34,711 nucleotides of DNA from Betaproteobacteria bacterium (GCA_022340705.1 JAJDNJ010000062.1:1-34711), one strand, 5' to 3'. Positions 7,129-15,424 are shown, numbered from the stretch's first letter. Notes: a model not told the origin generated them from the letters alone. Numbers and translations: made by a program.

Positions 7129-7831
7129 AATTATGCTGCGCGATTCCGCCGTCGACTGCGATTGTGGCCCCGGTGACGTAGGCCCCGAAGCGCTCGGAGA
7201 GCACGGCAAGCGCCATCTGCGCGACATCGGCCGGCGACCCGAAGCGCGCCAGCGGGATGGTCGCGAGCAAGCCGGGATTTTTCGATGCGTCGAAGCCGCC
7301 ACCCGGAATCGCTCCCGGTGCGATCGCGTTCACGCGGATGCCGTCGGGACCGAGCGCGCGCGCGAACTCGCGCACCAACATGGTTTGGCCGGCCTTCGCC
7401 GCGCTGTAGTGCGGCAGATTGCGCGGCGAGTAGGCATGCAAGGAGGTCACGAACAGCATGCGCCCGTGGATCTTCTGCTCGCGCATGTGGCGTCCGAGCG
7501 CCTGCCCGAGCAGGAACCCAGCGTTCAAGTTGACCTCCTGCATCGCGCGCCAGGTTTCCTCGCTCACCTCGAGCACGGTGTCCTCCTCGCGGCGCCGCGG
7601 GCTCGCGCTGTGCACGAAGATCGAAACCCGGCCAAGCCGGGCAATCGCCTCGGCGGCAAGCCGCTTGGCTTCGCCCGGGCGCGACAGATCGACGTCCAGG
7701 TCGGAATCCTTCAGGTCGGCGCGCAGCACGCGCACCCCCTCGCGCGCGAGCGCCTCGGCAATCGCGCGCCCGATACCGTTCGACGCGCCAGTGACCAGGG
7801 CGCTGTCGTTCGCGAACAGCGCCTCGCTCAT
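7109..7831 (-). CDS. Short-chain dehydrogenase/reductase (SDR)
   Basis: A 240-aa classical SDR using NAD(H) or NADP(H). TGASNGIG (residues 14-21) is the cofactor-binding loop. The active-site set is Ser130 in FVTSLHA with Tyr142 and Lys146 in HYSAAKAG. VNAIAPGAIPGGG and GATIAVDGGI are the usual C-terminal motifs. The Asp-rich ADLKDSDLD after beta-2 favours NAD over NADP. The typical NNAG motif is VHSASP here. The last residues (NWIERRG) are encoded within unit 4 of the tandem repeat. It overlaps the RND pump stop by 4 bp, so it is coupled to the efflux genes, although its likely metabolic partners are the CoA genes downstream. Substrate unknown. Confidence 0.92.
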   Translation of the reverse strand: MSEALFANDSALVTGASNGIGRAIAEALAREGVRVLRADLKDSDLDVDLSRPGEAKRLAAEAIARLGRVSIFVHSASPRRREEDTVLEVSEETWRAMQEVNLNAGFLLGQALGRHMREQKIHGRMLFVTSLHAYSPRNLPHYSAAKAGQTMLVREFARALGPDGIRVNAIAPGAIPGGGFDASKNPGLLATIPLARFGSPADVAQMALAVLSERFGAYVTGATIAVDGGIAQHNWIERRG

Positions 7832-10800
7832 GCCTGCTTCGGCTCCAGCGTCGCGCCAACCGCTTTCGGCGGCCGCGCGTCGGGCGCGAGCAGCGTGTAG
7901 GCGGTCGGGATCACGAATAACGTGAACAGGGTGCCGACCGAAACGCCGCCGACCACGACCCAGCCGATCGCCTGGCGCGCCTCGGATCCCGCGCCGGCCG
8001 CGAGCGCAAGCGGCAACGCGCCGAGCACGGTGGCGAGCGAGGTCATCAGGATCGGGCGCAGGCGCAGGGTCGACGATTCGAGTACCGCCTCGAGCTTGCT
8101 CATCCCGCGCGCACGCAGCTGGTTGGCGAACTCTACGATCAAGATGCCGTTCTTGGTGATCAGGCCAATGAGCATAACCAGGCCGATCTGGGAATAGACG
8201 TTGATCGAGCCGCCGCTCAACCAGAGCGCGACTAGCGCGCCGAGCGCGGCGAGCGGCACGGTGAGCATGATGATGAACGGTGACACAAAGCTCTCGAACT
8301 GTGCCGAGAGTACCAGGTAGATGAACGCGAGCGCGAGCCCGAAGGTGAACAGCAGCGTGGTGCCCGACTCACGGAACTCGCGCGACTGGCCGTCGAGCGC
8401 GGTGCGCGCGCTCTTCGGCAGCACCTTGGCCGCAGTCTGCTCGAGGTAATCGAGCGCCTCGCCGAGCGAATGCCCAGGCGCGACGTTCGCCGAAAGCTTC
8501 AGCGCACGCTGGCGGTCGAAGTGGTTGAGCTCCTTCGGCGCCACCGTCTCGCGCACCGCCACCAGGTTCGAGAGCTGTATCAGGCGCCCGTCCTTGGCAC
8601 GCACATAGATTGCGGTCAGATCGGCCGGCGTGTTGCGGTCGCGCGCCTCGAGCTGCACGATGACGTCGTACTGCTTGCCCTCGCGCTTGAAGCGCGTGAC
8701 CTGGCGCCCGCCGAGGAGCGTCTCGAGCGTGCGTCCGATGGTGTCGATGTCGACCCCGACCGCGGCGGCCTTGTCGCGGTCGATATCCACGGCGAGCTGG
8801 GGCTTGTTGAGCTTGAGATCCGTGTCCGCATTGACGATCAGTCCGCTGTCGCGCACCGCGCCGAGCAGCGCATCGCCCGCGCTCTGGAGCGCGTCGTAGC
8901 TGTCGTCCTGCACCACGAACTGCACCGGCGGGTCGCGGAAGCTCTGGCCGAGCGAGGGTGGATCGACCGGGAATGCGAGCACCCCGGGCACCGTCATGTA
9001 CAACTTCGGGCGCAGCTGCGCCACGATGTCCTGGGTGCGGCGGCTGCGCTCTTCCCAAGGCTTGAGCTGGCTGAAGGTGACGCCCAGGTTCACCGGGTTC
9101 GGGCGCTCAAGGCCCGGTGCCACGACCGCGAAGGTGTTGACGATCTCGGGCACGTCGGCGTAGATGCGCTCGACGGCGCGCACGCGATCGTCGGTGTAGT
9201 CCATCGACGCGCCCTCGGGCGCGAGGATCCAGGAGAGGAAGAAGCCGCGGTCTTCGAGCGGCGAAAGCTCCTTCTTGAGCGTGACGTAGGTCAGCACCGC
9301 GCCGCCGAGCACCGCGAGAAACACCAGCCCGACCAGCCAGCGCGTGGCGAGCGCGCCGCCAAGCAGACGGCGGTAGCCAGCCGTCATGCCGTGAAAGAAG
9401 CGCTCCATCGCCTGGTAGGCACGGCCGTGCGCCTCGTGCGCCTTGAGGATGCGTGAGCACATCATCGGCGTGAGCGTCAACGCGACGAAGCCTGAGACCG
9501 CCACCGCGCCCGCTACGGTGAGTGCAAACTCGGTGAACAACCGCCCGGTGCGCCCCTGCTGGAAGGCGAGCGGCGCAAACACCGCGACCAGCGTCAACGA
9601 CATCGCCACGACTGCGAAGGCGATTTCCTTCGAGCCGTCGATCGAGGCGAGGCGCGGCGTCTTGCCGAGCTCGACGTGCCGATGGCAGTTCTCGAGCACG
9701 ACAATGGCGTCGTCGACCACCAGGCCAACCGCAAGCACGACCCCGAGCAACGTCAGCACGTTGATCGAGAAGCCGAGCACGTAGAGGAAGAAGAACGCTC
9801 CGATCAGCGAGACCGGGATCGTGACAAAGGGAATCAGCGTCGAGCGCACCGAACGTAGGAACAGAAAGATCACGAGCACCACCAGCAGCACCGCTTCGCC
9901 GAGCACCTTGTAGACCGCCTCGATCGAGCGCTCGATGAAGATCGACGAATCGAAGGCGACGCGCAGCTCCATTCCCTCGGGCAGGCGCTCGCGCAGATTC
10001 TTGAGCTCGGCCTTCACCGCGCGCGCGACCTCGAGCGTGTTGGCGGTCGATTGCTTCACGACCCCCAGCCCCACCGCGGGGTTGCCGTTCACGCGCACGA
10101 CCTTGCGCTCGTCGAGCGCGCCGAGGCGCGCGATCCCCACGTCGCGCAGGCGCACGGGGTAACCGCCGCTCTCGGTGATGATCATGTTGTTGAACTGCCC
10201 CGCGCTGCGCAGGTCGGTCTCGGCGAGCACGGTGAACTCGCGCTGCGACGACTCGATGCGCCCGGCGGGAAGCTCGACGTTCTGGCGGCGCAGCGCGTTC
10301 TCCACGTCCTGCACGGTGAGCGCGTAGGCCGCCAGCCGCTCGCGGTCGAGCCACAGGCGCATCGCGTACCGGCGCTCGCCGCCGATGATCACCGAAGCCA
10401 CGCCGGGCAGCGTCTTCAGGCGATCGGCGACGTAGCGGTCTACGTAGTCCGTCAGCTCGAGCGCGCTGTGGCGCTCGGAAAAGAACGCGAGCCACATAAT
10501 GGCCTGCGCGTCGGCCTCGATCTTCGAGACCACCGAGTCGTCCGCCGCCTCTGGCAGACGCGCGCGCACGCGCGCCACGCGATCGCGCACATCGTTCGCC
10601 GCCGCGTCGACGTCTCGCTCGGTCACGAACTCGATCGTGATTTGGCTCACCTCCTCGCGCGAGACCGACTTGAGCGTGCGCACGCCCTCGATTCCCGAAA
10701 GCGAGTCCTCCAGCGGCTGGGTGATCTGTGATTCGATCACCTGCGCGCTCGCGCCCTCGTACACCGTGCGCACCGAGACCACCGGCGTGTCGATCTTTGG

Positions 10801-10911
10801 ATACTCGCGCACCGTCAGCCGGTTGAATGAAATCACCCCGACGAGCACGATCATCAGGCTCATCACCGTGGCGAAAACCGGTCGCTGGATGCAGATTTCG
10901 GGGAGGCGCAT
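7828..10911 (-). CDS. RND-family multidrug efflux pump inner-membrane subunit (HAE1 type)
   Basis: A 1027-aa proton-driven transporter of the AcrB/MexB/MdtB class, full length for the family. It begins MRLPEICIQRPVFATVMSLM, the standard first helix, followed by a periplasmic porter domain, helices 2-6 from about residue 340, a second porter domain and helices 8-12. Asp400-Asp401 in GLVVDDAIVVLEN are the proton-relay pair typical of hydrophobe/amphiphile exporters; heavy-metal RND pumps have a different motif. It lies 26 bp after the adaptor gene. No outer-membrane TolC-type gene is in the window, so a channel encoded elsewhere must be used. Exported compounds cannot be predicted. Confidence 0.95.
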   Translation of the reverse strand: MRLPEICIQRPVFATVMSLMIVLVGVISFNRLTVREYPKIDTPVVSVRTVYEGASAQVIESQITQPLEDSLSGIEGVRTLKSVSREEVSQITIEFVTERDVDAAANDVRDRVARVRARLPEAADDSVVSKIEADAQAIMWLAFFSERHSALELTDYVDRYVADRLKTLPGVASVIIGGERRYAMRLWLDRERLAAYALTVQDVENALRRQNVELPAGRIESSQREFTVLAETDLRSAGQFNNMIITESGGYPVRLRDVGIARLGALDERKVVRVNGNPAVGLGVVKQSTANTLEVARAVKAELKNLRERLPEGMELRVAFDSSIFIERSIEAVYKVLGEAVLLVVLVIFLFLRSVRSTLIPFVTIPVSLIGAFFFLYVLGFSINVLTLLGVVLAVGLVVDDAIVVLENCHRHVELGKTPRLASIDGSKEIAFAVVAMSLTLVAVFAPLAFQQGRTGRLFTEFALTVAGAVAVSGFVALTLTPMMCSRILKAHEAHGRAYQAMERFFHGMTAGYRRLLGGALATRWLVGLVFLAVLGGAVLTYVTLKKELSPLEDRGFFLSWILAPEGASMDYTDDRVRAVERIYADVPEIVNTFAVVAPGLERPNPVNLGVTFSQLKPWEERSRRTQDIVAQLRPKLYMTVPGVLAFPVDPPSLGQSFRDPPVQFVVQDDSYDALQSAGDALLGAVRDSGLIVNADTDLKLNKPQLAVDIDRDKAAAVGVDIDTIGRTLETLLGGRQVTRFKREGKQYDVIVQLEARDRNTPADLTAIYVRAKDGRLIQLSNLVAVRETVAPKELNHFDRQRALKLSANVAPGHSLGEALDYLEQTAAKVLPKSARTALDGQSREFRESGTTLLFTFGLALAFIYLVLSAQFESFVSPFIIMLTVPLAALGALVALWLSGGSINVYSQIGLVMLIGLITKNGILIVEFANQLRARGMSKLEAVLESSTLRLRPILMTSLATVLGALPLALAAGAGSEARQAIGWVVVGGVSVGTLFTLFVIPTAYTLLAPDARPPKAVGATLEPKQA

Positions 10912-10937
10912 TGCGGTTCAGCAGTGGCTGAGTCGGT

Positions 10938-12068
10938 TCAACCCTTCCCCGCGGATGCATCCGCCTTGGGCTTGGGCGGCGCGCCGCCACCGGTCACCGC
11001 AACCGCCGCGCCCGGGCGCAGGCGGTGATTGCCCTCGGTGACCACGAGGTCGCCCGCGGCGACCCCGTCCAGGACCTCGACCTCGCCGACCTTGCGCGCG
11101 CCGAGGCGCACGCGCACTTCCTGCGCCTTGCCGTCGACGATACGAAACACAAAGCTGTCGCGCCCGCGCGGCACGATCGCTTCTTCGGGAATCCAGACCG
11201 CCTGCTCGCGCACGCCAAGCTGCAGATTGACGCGCGCGAACATGCCGGGGCGCAGTTGCAGGTCCGGATTGCCGACGCGCGCGCGCACGAGCACGGTGCG
11301 CGTCTGCTCGTCGATCGCGGGCTCGATGGCGTAGATCTGGCCGCTGAACTGGGCGTCGGGATAAGAATCCACTACCACGCGCAGCGGTTGCCCGGTCGCG
11401 AGCCGCGCGAGGTAGGTCTCCGGCACGCGAAAGTCCAGCTTGATGACGTCGATCTTGTCGAGGCGCGCAATGTCGGTGCCGGCCGCGACGAACGCGCCCT
11501 CGCTTACCTGGCGCAGTCCGGCGATGCCGGAAAACGGCGCGGTGACGACCGTCTTCGCCAGCTTGGCCTCGTCCTCGTGCTGCTTGGCGAGCGAGCGCAC
11601 ATAGTTCGAGCGCTGTTCATCGAGCGCCTGGCTGCTGATGAACTTCTTCTTGTACAGGTCCTCGGCGCGCGCGAGGCGCTGCGCGTCGAGCTTGGCCTGC
11701 GCCGCGGCGGAAGCGACCAGCGCGCGGTATTCCGCATCGTCCAGCGCGACGAGCAGATCGCCGCGCTGCACGCGCTGGCCTTCCGCGAAGGCGATGCGCG
11801 CCACGCGTCCGGCAATCTCGGGGCGGATCATGACCGATTCGTCAGCGCGCAGACTGCCGACTGCACGCGCCACGTCGATCGCGGGCGCCGTCTTCGCGCG
11901 CACCGCGCGTACCGGCGTGGGTGGAAAGGGCTTCGCCGCCGCGGGCTTGTCGGTCTTTGCCTTGCCGGCCGTCGCCTTCGCCTCGTCGGCGGCGTTCGTG
12001 GACGTGCAAAGCAGCGCGGCGATCGTCGCCGCGCACAGGCGCCGGACGGCGCCGGCGTTCAGGGGCAC
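10938..12068 (-). CDS. RND efflux periplasmic adaptor (membrane fusion protein)
   Basis: The periplasmic adaptor that links the RND pump to an outer-membrane channel. The GTG start at 12068 yields MPLNAGAVRRLCAATIAALLC and a probable signal-peptide cleavage after STNA. The mature protein has an Ala/Lys-rich linker, a lipoyl/barrel-sandwich half (SVMIRPEIAGRVARIAFAEGQRVQRGDLL), an alpha-hairpin (about residues 125-170) and the second lipoyl half (TVVTAPFSGIAGLRQVSEGAFV). A beta-barrel follows with LRPGMFARVNL and the membrane-proximal domain (AVWIPEEAIVPRG). The frame is open further upstream, but that part is antisense or out of frame to the HMA gene, which it overlaps by 10 bp. GTG use and no strong ribosome site suggest translational coupling to HMA. 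Confidence 0.92.
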   Translation of the reverse strand: MPLNAGAVRRLCAATIAALLCTSTNAADEAKATAGKAKTDKPAAAKPFPPTPVRAVRAKTAPAIDVARAVGSLRADESVMIRPEIAGRVARIAFAEGQRVQRGDLLVALDDAEYRALVASAAAQAKLDAQRLARAEDLYKKKFISSQALDEQRSNYVRSLAKQHEDEAKLAKTVVTAPFSGIAGLRQVSEGAFVAAGTDIARLDKIDVIKLDFRVPETYLARLATGQPLRVVVDSYPDAQFSGQIYAIEPAIDEQTRTVLVRARVGNPDLQLRPGMFARVNLQLGVREQAVWIPEEAIVPRGRDSFVFRIVDGKAQEVRVRLGARKVGEVEVLDGVAAGDLVVTEGNHRLRPGAAVAVTGGGAPPKPKADASAGKG

Positions 12069-12268
12069 TTGAAGCCTGCCCGCTCGACCGCTCGCTTGAA
12101 TTCCGGCAGGCCCGCCTGGGTGGGATCGAATTGCACGCTCGCCCTGCCCTCGGCCAGAGAAACGTCGACCTTTTGCACCCCGGCGACGCCGGCCAGCATG
12201 CGCGTCACGCTCTTTACGCAACCCTCGCAGTGCAAACCTTCGACCTTGAAATCCACGGTTTCCATCAT
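12059..12268 (-). CDS. Heavy-metal-associated (HMA) domain copper-chaperone-like protein
   Basis: A 69-aa single HMA domain with the metal-binding GLHCEGC loop (Cys14, Cys17) and a ferredoxin-like fold pattern (VDFKVEG, VQKVDVSLAEGRASVQFDP, FKRAVERAGF). Such proteins (CopZ/Atx1 type) carry Cu(I) or a similar soft metal in the cytosol. Two consecutive ATG codons (12268 and 12265) are possible starts; a GGGAAAG segment precedes them. It is the first gene of the unit that continues with the RND adaptor and pump, overlapping the adaptor start by 10 bp. That linkage is unusual because the pump has drug-type rather than metal-type motifs. Confidence 0.88.
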   Translation of the reverse strand: MMETVDFKVEGLHCEGCVKSVTRMLAGVAGVQKVDVSLAEGRASVQFDPTQAGLPEFKRAVERAGFKCP

Positions 12269-12298
12269 CCGTCTTTCCCGCCGTTGATCGCGGCCACC

Positions 12299-12316
12299 GC
12301 AAAACGTAAATTTTGC
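12299..12316. promoter_or_regulatory. Inverted repeat upstream of the HMA-RND unit, possible operator
   Basis: GCAAAA and TTTTGC form perfect 6-bp arms around a 6-bp centre, in an AT-rich patch that stands out from its GC-rich surroundings. It lies 30 bp before the HMA start, where an operator or promoter would be expected. No regulator gene is next to it and the sequence does not match a copper-box that I recognise. Confidence 0.35.
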
Positions 12317-12366
12317 CTGAACTTGGCCTTTCCCGGGGGCGATTAGGACGCGCCAGCCGGTCGGAT

Positions 12367-12771
12367 CTACCCGTCCAGCCAGACGAGCGGGCCGCGCGGA
12401 TCGCGTGTCAGCGCGACCGCGACCACATAGCCTGCCGCCAGCACCGCGCCGGCAAGCGCCGCGGCGCGCACCGGTTTCGTTCGACCGCGGCGCAGGGCGA
12501 GCGTTCCGAGGCCGATGTAGGCGAGAAGGCCGAGGACTTTCGCGGTCAGCCAGCCCTGGACGAAGGGGTACTGGCCGAGCAGCCAGCACAACCAAAGCGC
12601 GCTGGCGAGCAGCAGGGTGTCGACCACGTGCGGCGCGATGCGCACGAAGCGCGCGGTCAGCCAGCGTGAGCCGCTGAGCATCAGCGCGCCGCGGGTCGCG
12701 AAACCTGCGAGGCTGACGACGACGCAGCCGACGTGGATCGACTTGGCGAACAGGTAGGCGGTCGGAGGCAT
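12367..12771 (-). CDS. SirB2-family integral membrane protein
   Basis: A 134-aa protein with four hydrophobic helices. The N-terminal AKSIHVGCVVVSLAGFATRGALML and the following RIAPHVVDTLLLASALWLCWLL match the SirB2 family. Conserved are the His in the first helix, the FxxRG motif and the RxxPHxxDTxLL motif; conserved His in two helices could hint at a redox or heme role, but this is not established. The family name comes from Salmonella invasion gene expression and its molecular function remains unclear. It is separated from the HMA gene by about 100 bp that hold the possible operator, and appears to be the end of a minus-strand unit. Confidence 0.85.
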   Translation of the reverse strand: MPPTAYLFAKSIHVGCVVVSLAGFATRGALMLSGSRWLTARFVRIAPHVVDTLLLASALWLCWLLGQYPFVQGWLTAKVLGLLAYIGLGTLALRRGRTKPVRAAALAGAVLAAGYVVAVALTRDPRGPLVWLDG

Positions 12772-12810
12772 GGGACGGCGATCAAAGCGCCGGCCGGTCG
12801 GGCGCCACCG

Positions 12811-13284
12811 CTATTGTCGCCGCTCGGCCGGCGGCGCGCGATCGGGCGCCGCGCCGAGGTTCTCGCGCGCGGCGGGATCGTCCCAGTACAGGGTGAGCTC
12901 GGTATGGCGCCCGGCGCGCACCCGGAATTCGCGCGCCTGCGCGACGCCCGCGTAGCGCGCGTGCAGGCGGTAGCGCCCGGGCGCCAAGCGCGCGTAGAAC
13001 CAGGGTCCCTGGCTCACCGCGTCGAGCAGTACCTGCCCGTCGGCATTCTCGACCCGGACCGCCACGTCGGCAATAAAGTTGCCCGCACGCTTCACCGCAA
13101 ACGTCATGAACACGTTGAACTCGGCGTGCATCGCGGCGAGATCGAGGCGTTCGCCCAACCCGATTCCTCCGCTGACGAAACGCACATCGCCCTGCGTCTG
13201 AACGACGGGCGGCTGAGCTGCGCCGGGCAGGGCCCAGCTCGCGAGCAGGCAGGCGATCAGCGCGATGCAACTGCGATGGCACAC
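12811..13284 (-). CDS. Small secreted protein of unknown function
   Basis: A 157-aa protein starting with GTG at 13284. Residues 1-24 look like a signal peptide (MCHRSCIALIACLLASWALPGAAQ), so it is likely periplasmic. The mature part contains GDVRFVSGGIGLGERLDLAAMHAEFN, which resembles conserved segments in exported proteobacterial hypothetical proteins. A beta-rich part follows (VAVRVENADGQVLLDAVSQGPWFYARLAPGRYRLHARYAG) that looks like a carboxypeptidase-regulatory/CNA-B type sandwich. The C-terminus is polar and probably disordered. Nothing shows an enzymatic site. It lies downstream of the nitronate monooxygenase (32 bp) and may be co-transcribed. Function not assigned. Confidence 0.72.
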   Translation of the reverse strand: MCHRSCIALIACLLASWALPGAAQPPVVQTQGDVRFVSGGIGLGERLDLAAMHAEFNVFMTFAVKRAGNFIADVAVRVENADGQVLLDAVSQGPWFYARLAPGRYRLHARYAGVAQAREFRVRAGRHTELTLYWDDPAARENLGAAPDRAPPAERRQ

Positions 13285-13316
13285 GCGCGCAACATTCCGC
13301 GCGCGCGTCGCGACTG

Positions 13317-14495
13317 TCAAGCCGCAGTGGCCAGCGCGCGACGGCCGAGCAGATGATCGAACAGGTCGCGCACCGGACGAATCTCGGTCCCAAAAGGCAG
13401 CGCTTCGGAGCCGCGGAAGAACAGCCCCCTTTCGGTGTCGCCGCGCAGCGCCGCGGCGAGCTGATGGTCGATGCAGAACTGCCCGGCGCGCGGCACACCA
13501 TCGCGCAAGCCGCAGTGCGCAAGGCAGTCCCACGCGAGCGTGCACTGCCGGCGCGGCTTGGCGCGCCGCTGAAGCACCGCCGCCTTGGCCAGGTAGGCGG
13601 CGAGCCAGGGCGTGCGTACCGCGCGCGCCGGCAGTCCCGCGACGCTCATGAACACGGCAATGTCCTCGGGCTTCGCCTCGGCGAGGATGCGCTTGAAGTT
13701 CGGGTGGGCGTCGCATTCTTCGGTGACCGCGAACGGCGTTCCGAGCTGCACCGCGGCCGCCCCGGCCGCACGGGCTGCGGCCACGCGCGCCGGAGAGTTG
13801 ATGCCGCCCGCGGCGATCAGCGGAATATGCTCCGGATCGAGGCCCGCCGCGTGCAACAGCGTGCAGATCTCGGGCAGCACGCGCGCGAAGTCGAATCGCG
13901 CGTCATCGACTTCGTCGAGTCGCGCGGCACCGAGGTGGCCGCCGGCATAGCGCGGATGCTCGATCACGATCGCGTCGGGCGCGCGGCCGCGCCGCAGCCA
14001 GCGCCGCAGGATCAACCCCAGCGCGCGCGCCTCCGAAACGATCGGCACCAGCGCGATCTGCGGGAAATCCTCGGTCAGCTCGGGTAAATCGAGGGCCAGG
14101 CCAGCGCCCACCACGATCGCGTCGGCGCCGCTCGTGCAGGCCTGGCGCACGCCGTCCACATACTGGGAGACGGCGCGCATTACGTTGACCGCGATCAGCC
14201 CGTTGCCGCGCGCAAGCTCGCGCGCCGCGTGGACCTCGCGATCGAGCGCGATGAGGTTCGCCTGCTCGATCGCCCTGCGATCGCGGCTGCGCCCGGTCGC
14301 GCGCATCAGATCGCTGTGGTGGCGGCGCAGGTCGACGCTCGAGACCGTGCCCACCCCACCCTCGCGCGCCACGCTGCCCGCGAGCCGGTGCGCGGACACA
14401 CCGACCCCCATCCCGCCCTGCACCAGGGGCGCCGCCTGCCGGCCGCGAATCGAGAACGCGCTATGCACTGGACGCTTGCGAATGGAACGCCGCAC
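13317..14495 (-). CDS. Nitronate monooxygenase / 2-nitropropane dioxygenase family protein
   Basis: An FMN-dependent TIM-barrel enzyme that oxidises nitronates, or a relative of that family. PLVQGGMGVGVSAHRLAGSVAREGGVGTVSSV near the N-terminus is the FMN-barrel opening strand. IEHPRYAGGHLG contains the conserved AGGH, and PLIAAGGINSP followed by AAAVQLGTPF is the phosphate-binding region. The C-terminal half extends past the barrel with a Cys-containing segment (RRQCTLAWDCLAHCGLRDG) not seen in the short enzymes. A GTG at 14495 gives 392 aa. An ATG at 14606 is also in frame but reaches into the regulatory region of the divergent Crp/Fnr gene, so I take GTG. The true substrate is uncertain, since many family members are not nitronate enzymes. 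Confidence 0.83.
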   Translation of the reverse strand: MRRSIRKRPVHSAFSIRGRQAAPLVQGGMGVGVSAHRLAGSVAREGGVGTVSSVDLRRHHSDLMRATGRSRDRRAIEQANLIALDREVHAARELARGNGLIAVNVMRAVSQYVDGVRQACTSGADAIVVGAGLALDLPELTEDFPQIALVPIVSEARALGLILRRWLRRGRAPDAIVIEHPRYAGGHLGAARLDEVDDARFDFARVLPEICTLLHAAGLDPEHIPLIAAGGINSPARVAAARAAGAAAVQLGTPFAVTEECDAHPNFKRILAEAKPEDIAVFMSVAGLPARAVRTPWLAAYLAKAAVLQRRAKPRRQCTLAWDCLAHCGLRDGVPRAGQFCIDHQLAAALRGDTERGLFFRGSEALPFGTEIRPVRDLFDHLLGRRALATAA

Positions 14496-14565
14496 GGTAA
14501 CCGCCCGGCCGCCTGCGGTCTTTGACGCAAAACAAGCTGGCCGCAGCCTGCCGGTCCGGAAGAAG

Positions 14566-14579
14566 TTGATCCACCTCAA
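14566..14579 (+). promoter_or_regulatory. FNR-type box upstream of the Crp/Fnr regulator
   Basis: TTGATCCACCTCAA has one perfect TTGAT half-site and one half with a single mismatch, spaced by 4 bp. Its centre (14572.5) is about 41.5 bp before position 14614, and a TACAAC -10-like hexamer lies at 14602-14607. This is the geometry of a class II FNR/CRP-activated promoter. Confidence 0.55.
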
Positions 14580-14632
14580 TTCCGATCCGCCGCGTGGCGC
14601 ATACAACCTGCGATGGATCGATGGGCGGCGGC

Positions 14633-15355
14633 ATGGAAAGTCAGATCGAAGCGCGGCGCGGCACGACGGTGCTCGAAGGCGTCATCGCCAACCTGCCGAT
14701 GTTTCGTCAGGCGCCGCGCCAGAGCCTGGCCGAACTCGCGCGTCACGCGCGCTCGCAGCACGTGCATCGGGGCAGCGCCGTGTGCCGGCGCGGGGATCCG
14801 ATGGCCGGGTTTTTTGCGGTCGCCTACGGAATGGTGAAACTCGCGCTGCGCACCGACGCGGGTGAGGAAAAGGTGCTGCGCCTGGTCGGGCCAGGCGAGA
14901 CCTTCGGTGAAGCCGTCATGTTTCTCGAGAAACCCTGCCCGGTGGACGCGATCGCTCTCGCCGACAGTCTGCTCGTGGTGCTCCCCGCGGAGGCGGTGTT
15001 CGCGCTGCTCGAAGGCGATCCGCGCTTCGCACGCAGCCTGATCGCCAGCCTCAGCCAGCGCATGCACGCGCTGGTCGCCGACGTCGAGGCATCGAGCCTG
15101 CGTGGAGGGCTGCAGCGCATCGCCGCCTATCTGGATGCGCACGTCGAGCTCGGCGACGACGGTGTGCCGCGGGTGCGGCTGCCGACCACAAAGACGGTCA
15201 TCGCCTCGCATCTCGGAGTCACCAAGGAAACCTTCTCGCGCCTGCTGCGCGAGCTGGCGCAACTCGGGTTGATCGAGGTCGCACGGCGCGAGATCACGCT
15301 GCTCGATCGCGCAGGACTCGCCGACATCGCGCGCAACGGGCCAAAGGCCCGCTGA
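14633..15355 (+). CDS. Crp/Fnr-family transcriptional regulator without an iron-sulfur motif
   Basis: A 240-aa regulator with a cyclic-nucleotide-binding-like beta-barrel (GFFAVAYGMVKLAL, GPGETFGEAVMF), a long dimer helix and a C-terminal winged helix. The recognition helix reads GVTKETFSRLLREL, and its E-x2-SR pattern is that of FNR, which reads TTGAY half-sites. The N-terminus lacks the clustered cysteines of FNR, so it resembles Dnr/NnrR-type regulators that sense NO or another signal, or oxygen indirectly (inference). ATG at 14633 is preferred to GTG 14594 and ATG 14621 because the predicted transcription start is near 14614. An FNR-type box precedes it. It is divergent from the nitronate monooxygenase gene. 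Confidence 0.9.
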   Translation: MESQIEARRGTTVLEGVIANLPMFRQAPRQSLAELARHARSQHVHRGSAVCRRGDPMAGFFAVAYGMVKLALRTDAGEEKVLRLVGPGETFGEAVMFLEKPCPVDAIALADSLLVVLPAEAVFALLEGDPRFARSLIASLSQRMHALVADVEASSLRGGLQRIAAYLDAHVELGDDGVPRVRLPTTKTVIASHLGVTKETFSRLLRELAQLGLIEVARREITLLDRAGLADIARNGPKAR

Positions 15356-15410
15356 TTCGCAGCGACCGCGGTCACTCGCGCGCAGAGCGCGTATCCTGTG
15401 ACCTGCGGCT

Positions 15411-15424
15411 TTGACCTGCGTCAA
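15411..15424 (+). promoter_or_regulatory. FNR-type box upstream of the universal stress protein
   Basis: TTGACCTGCGTCAA is a perfect 5-bp palindrome around 4 bp, matching the TTGAY-N4-RTCAA consensus. Its centre predicts a transcription start near 15459; a weak -10 (TAGGCT, 15446-15451) fits. It lies 83 bp before the stress-protein ATG in the 151-bp gap after the Crp/Fnr gene. Confidence 0.7.

Noticed and set aside
7828-10911. Heavy-metal (CusA-type) pump, because of the nearby HMA gene
   Set aside because: The helix-4 motif is GLVVDDAIVVLEN with an Asp pair, the drug/hydrophobe exporter form.
14594-14632. GTG 14594 or ATG 14621 as start of the Crp/Fnr gene
   Set aside because: The FNR-type box and -10 place the transcript start near 14614, after the GTG; the residues added by either start are not typical of the family.
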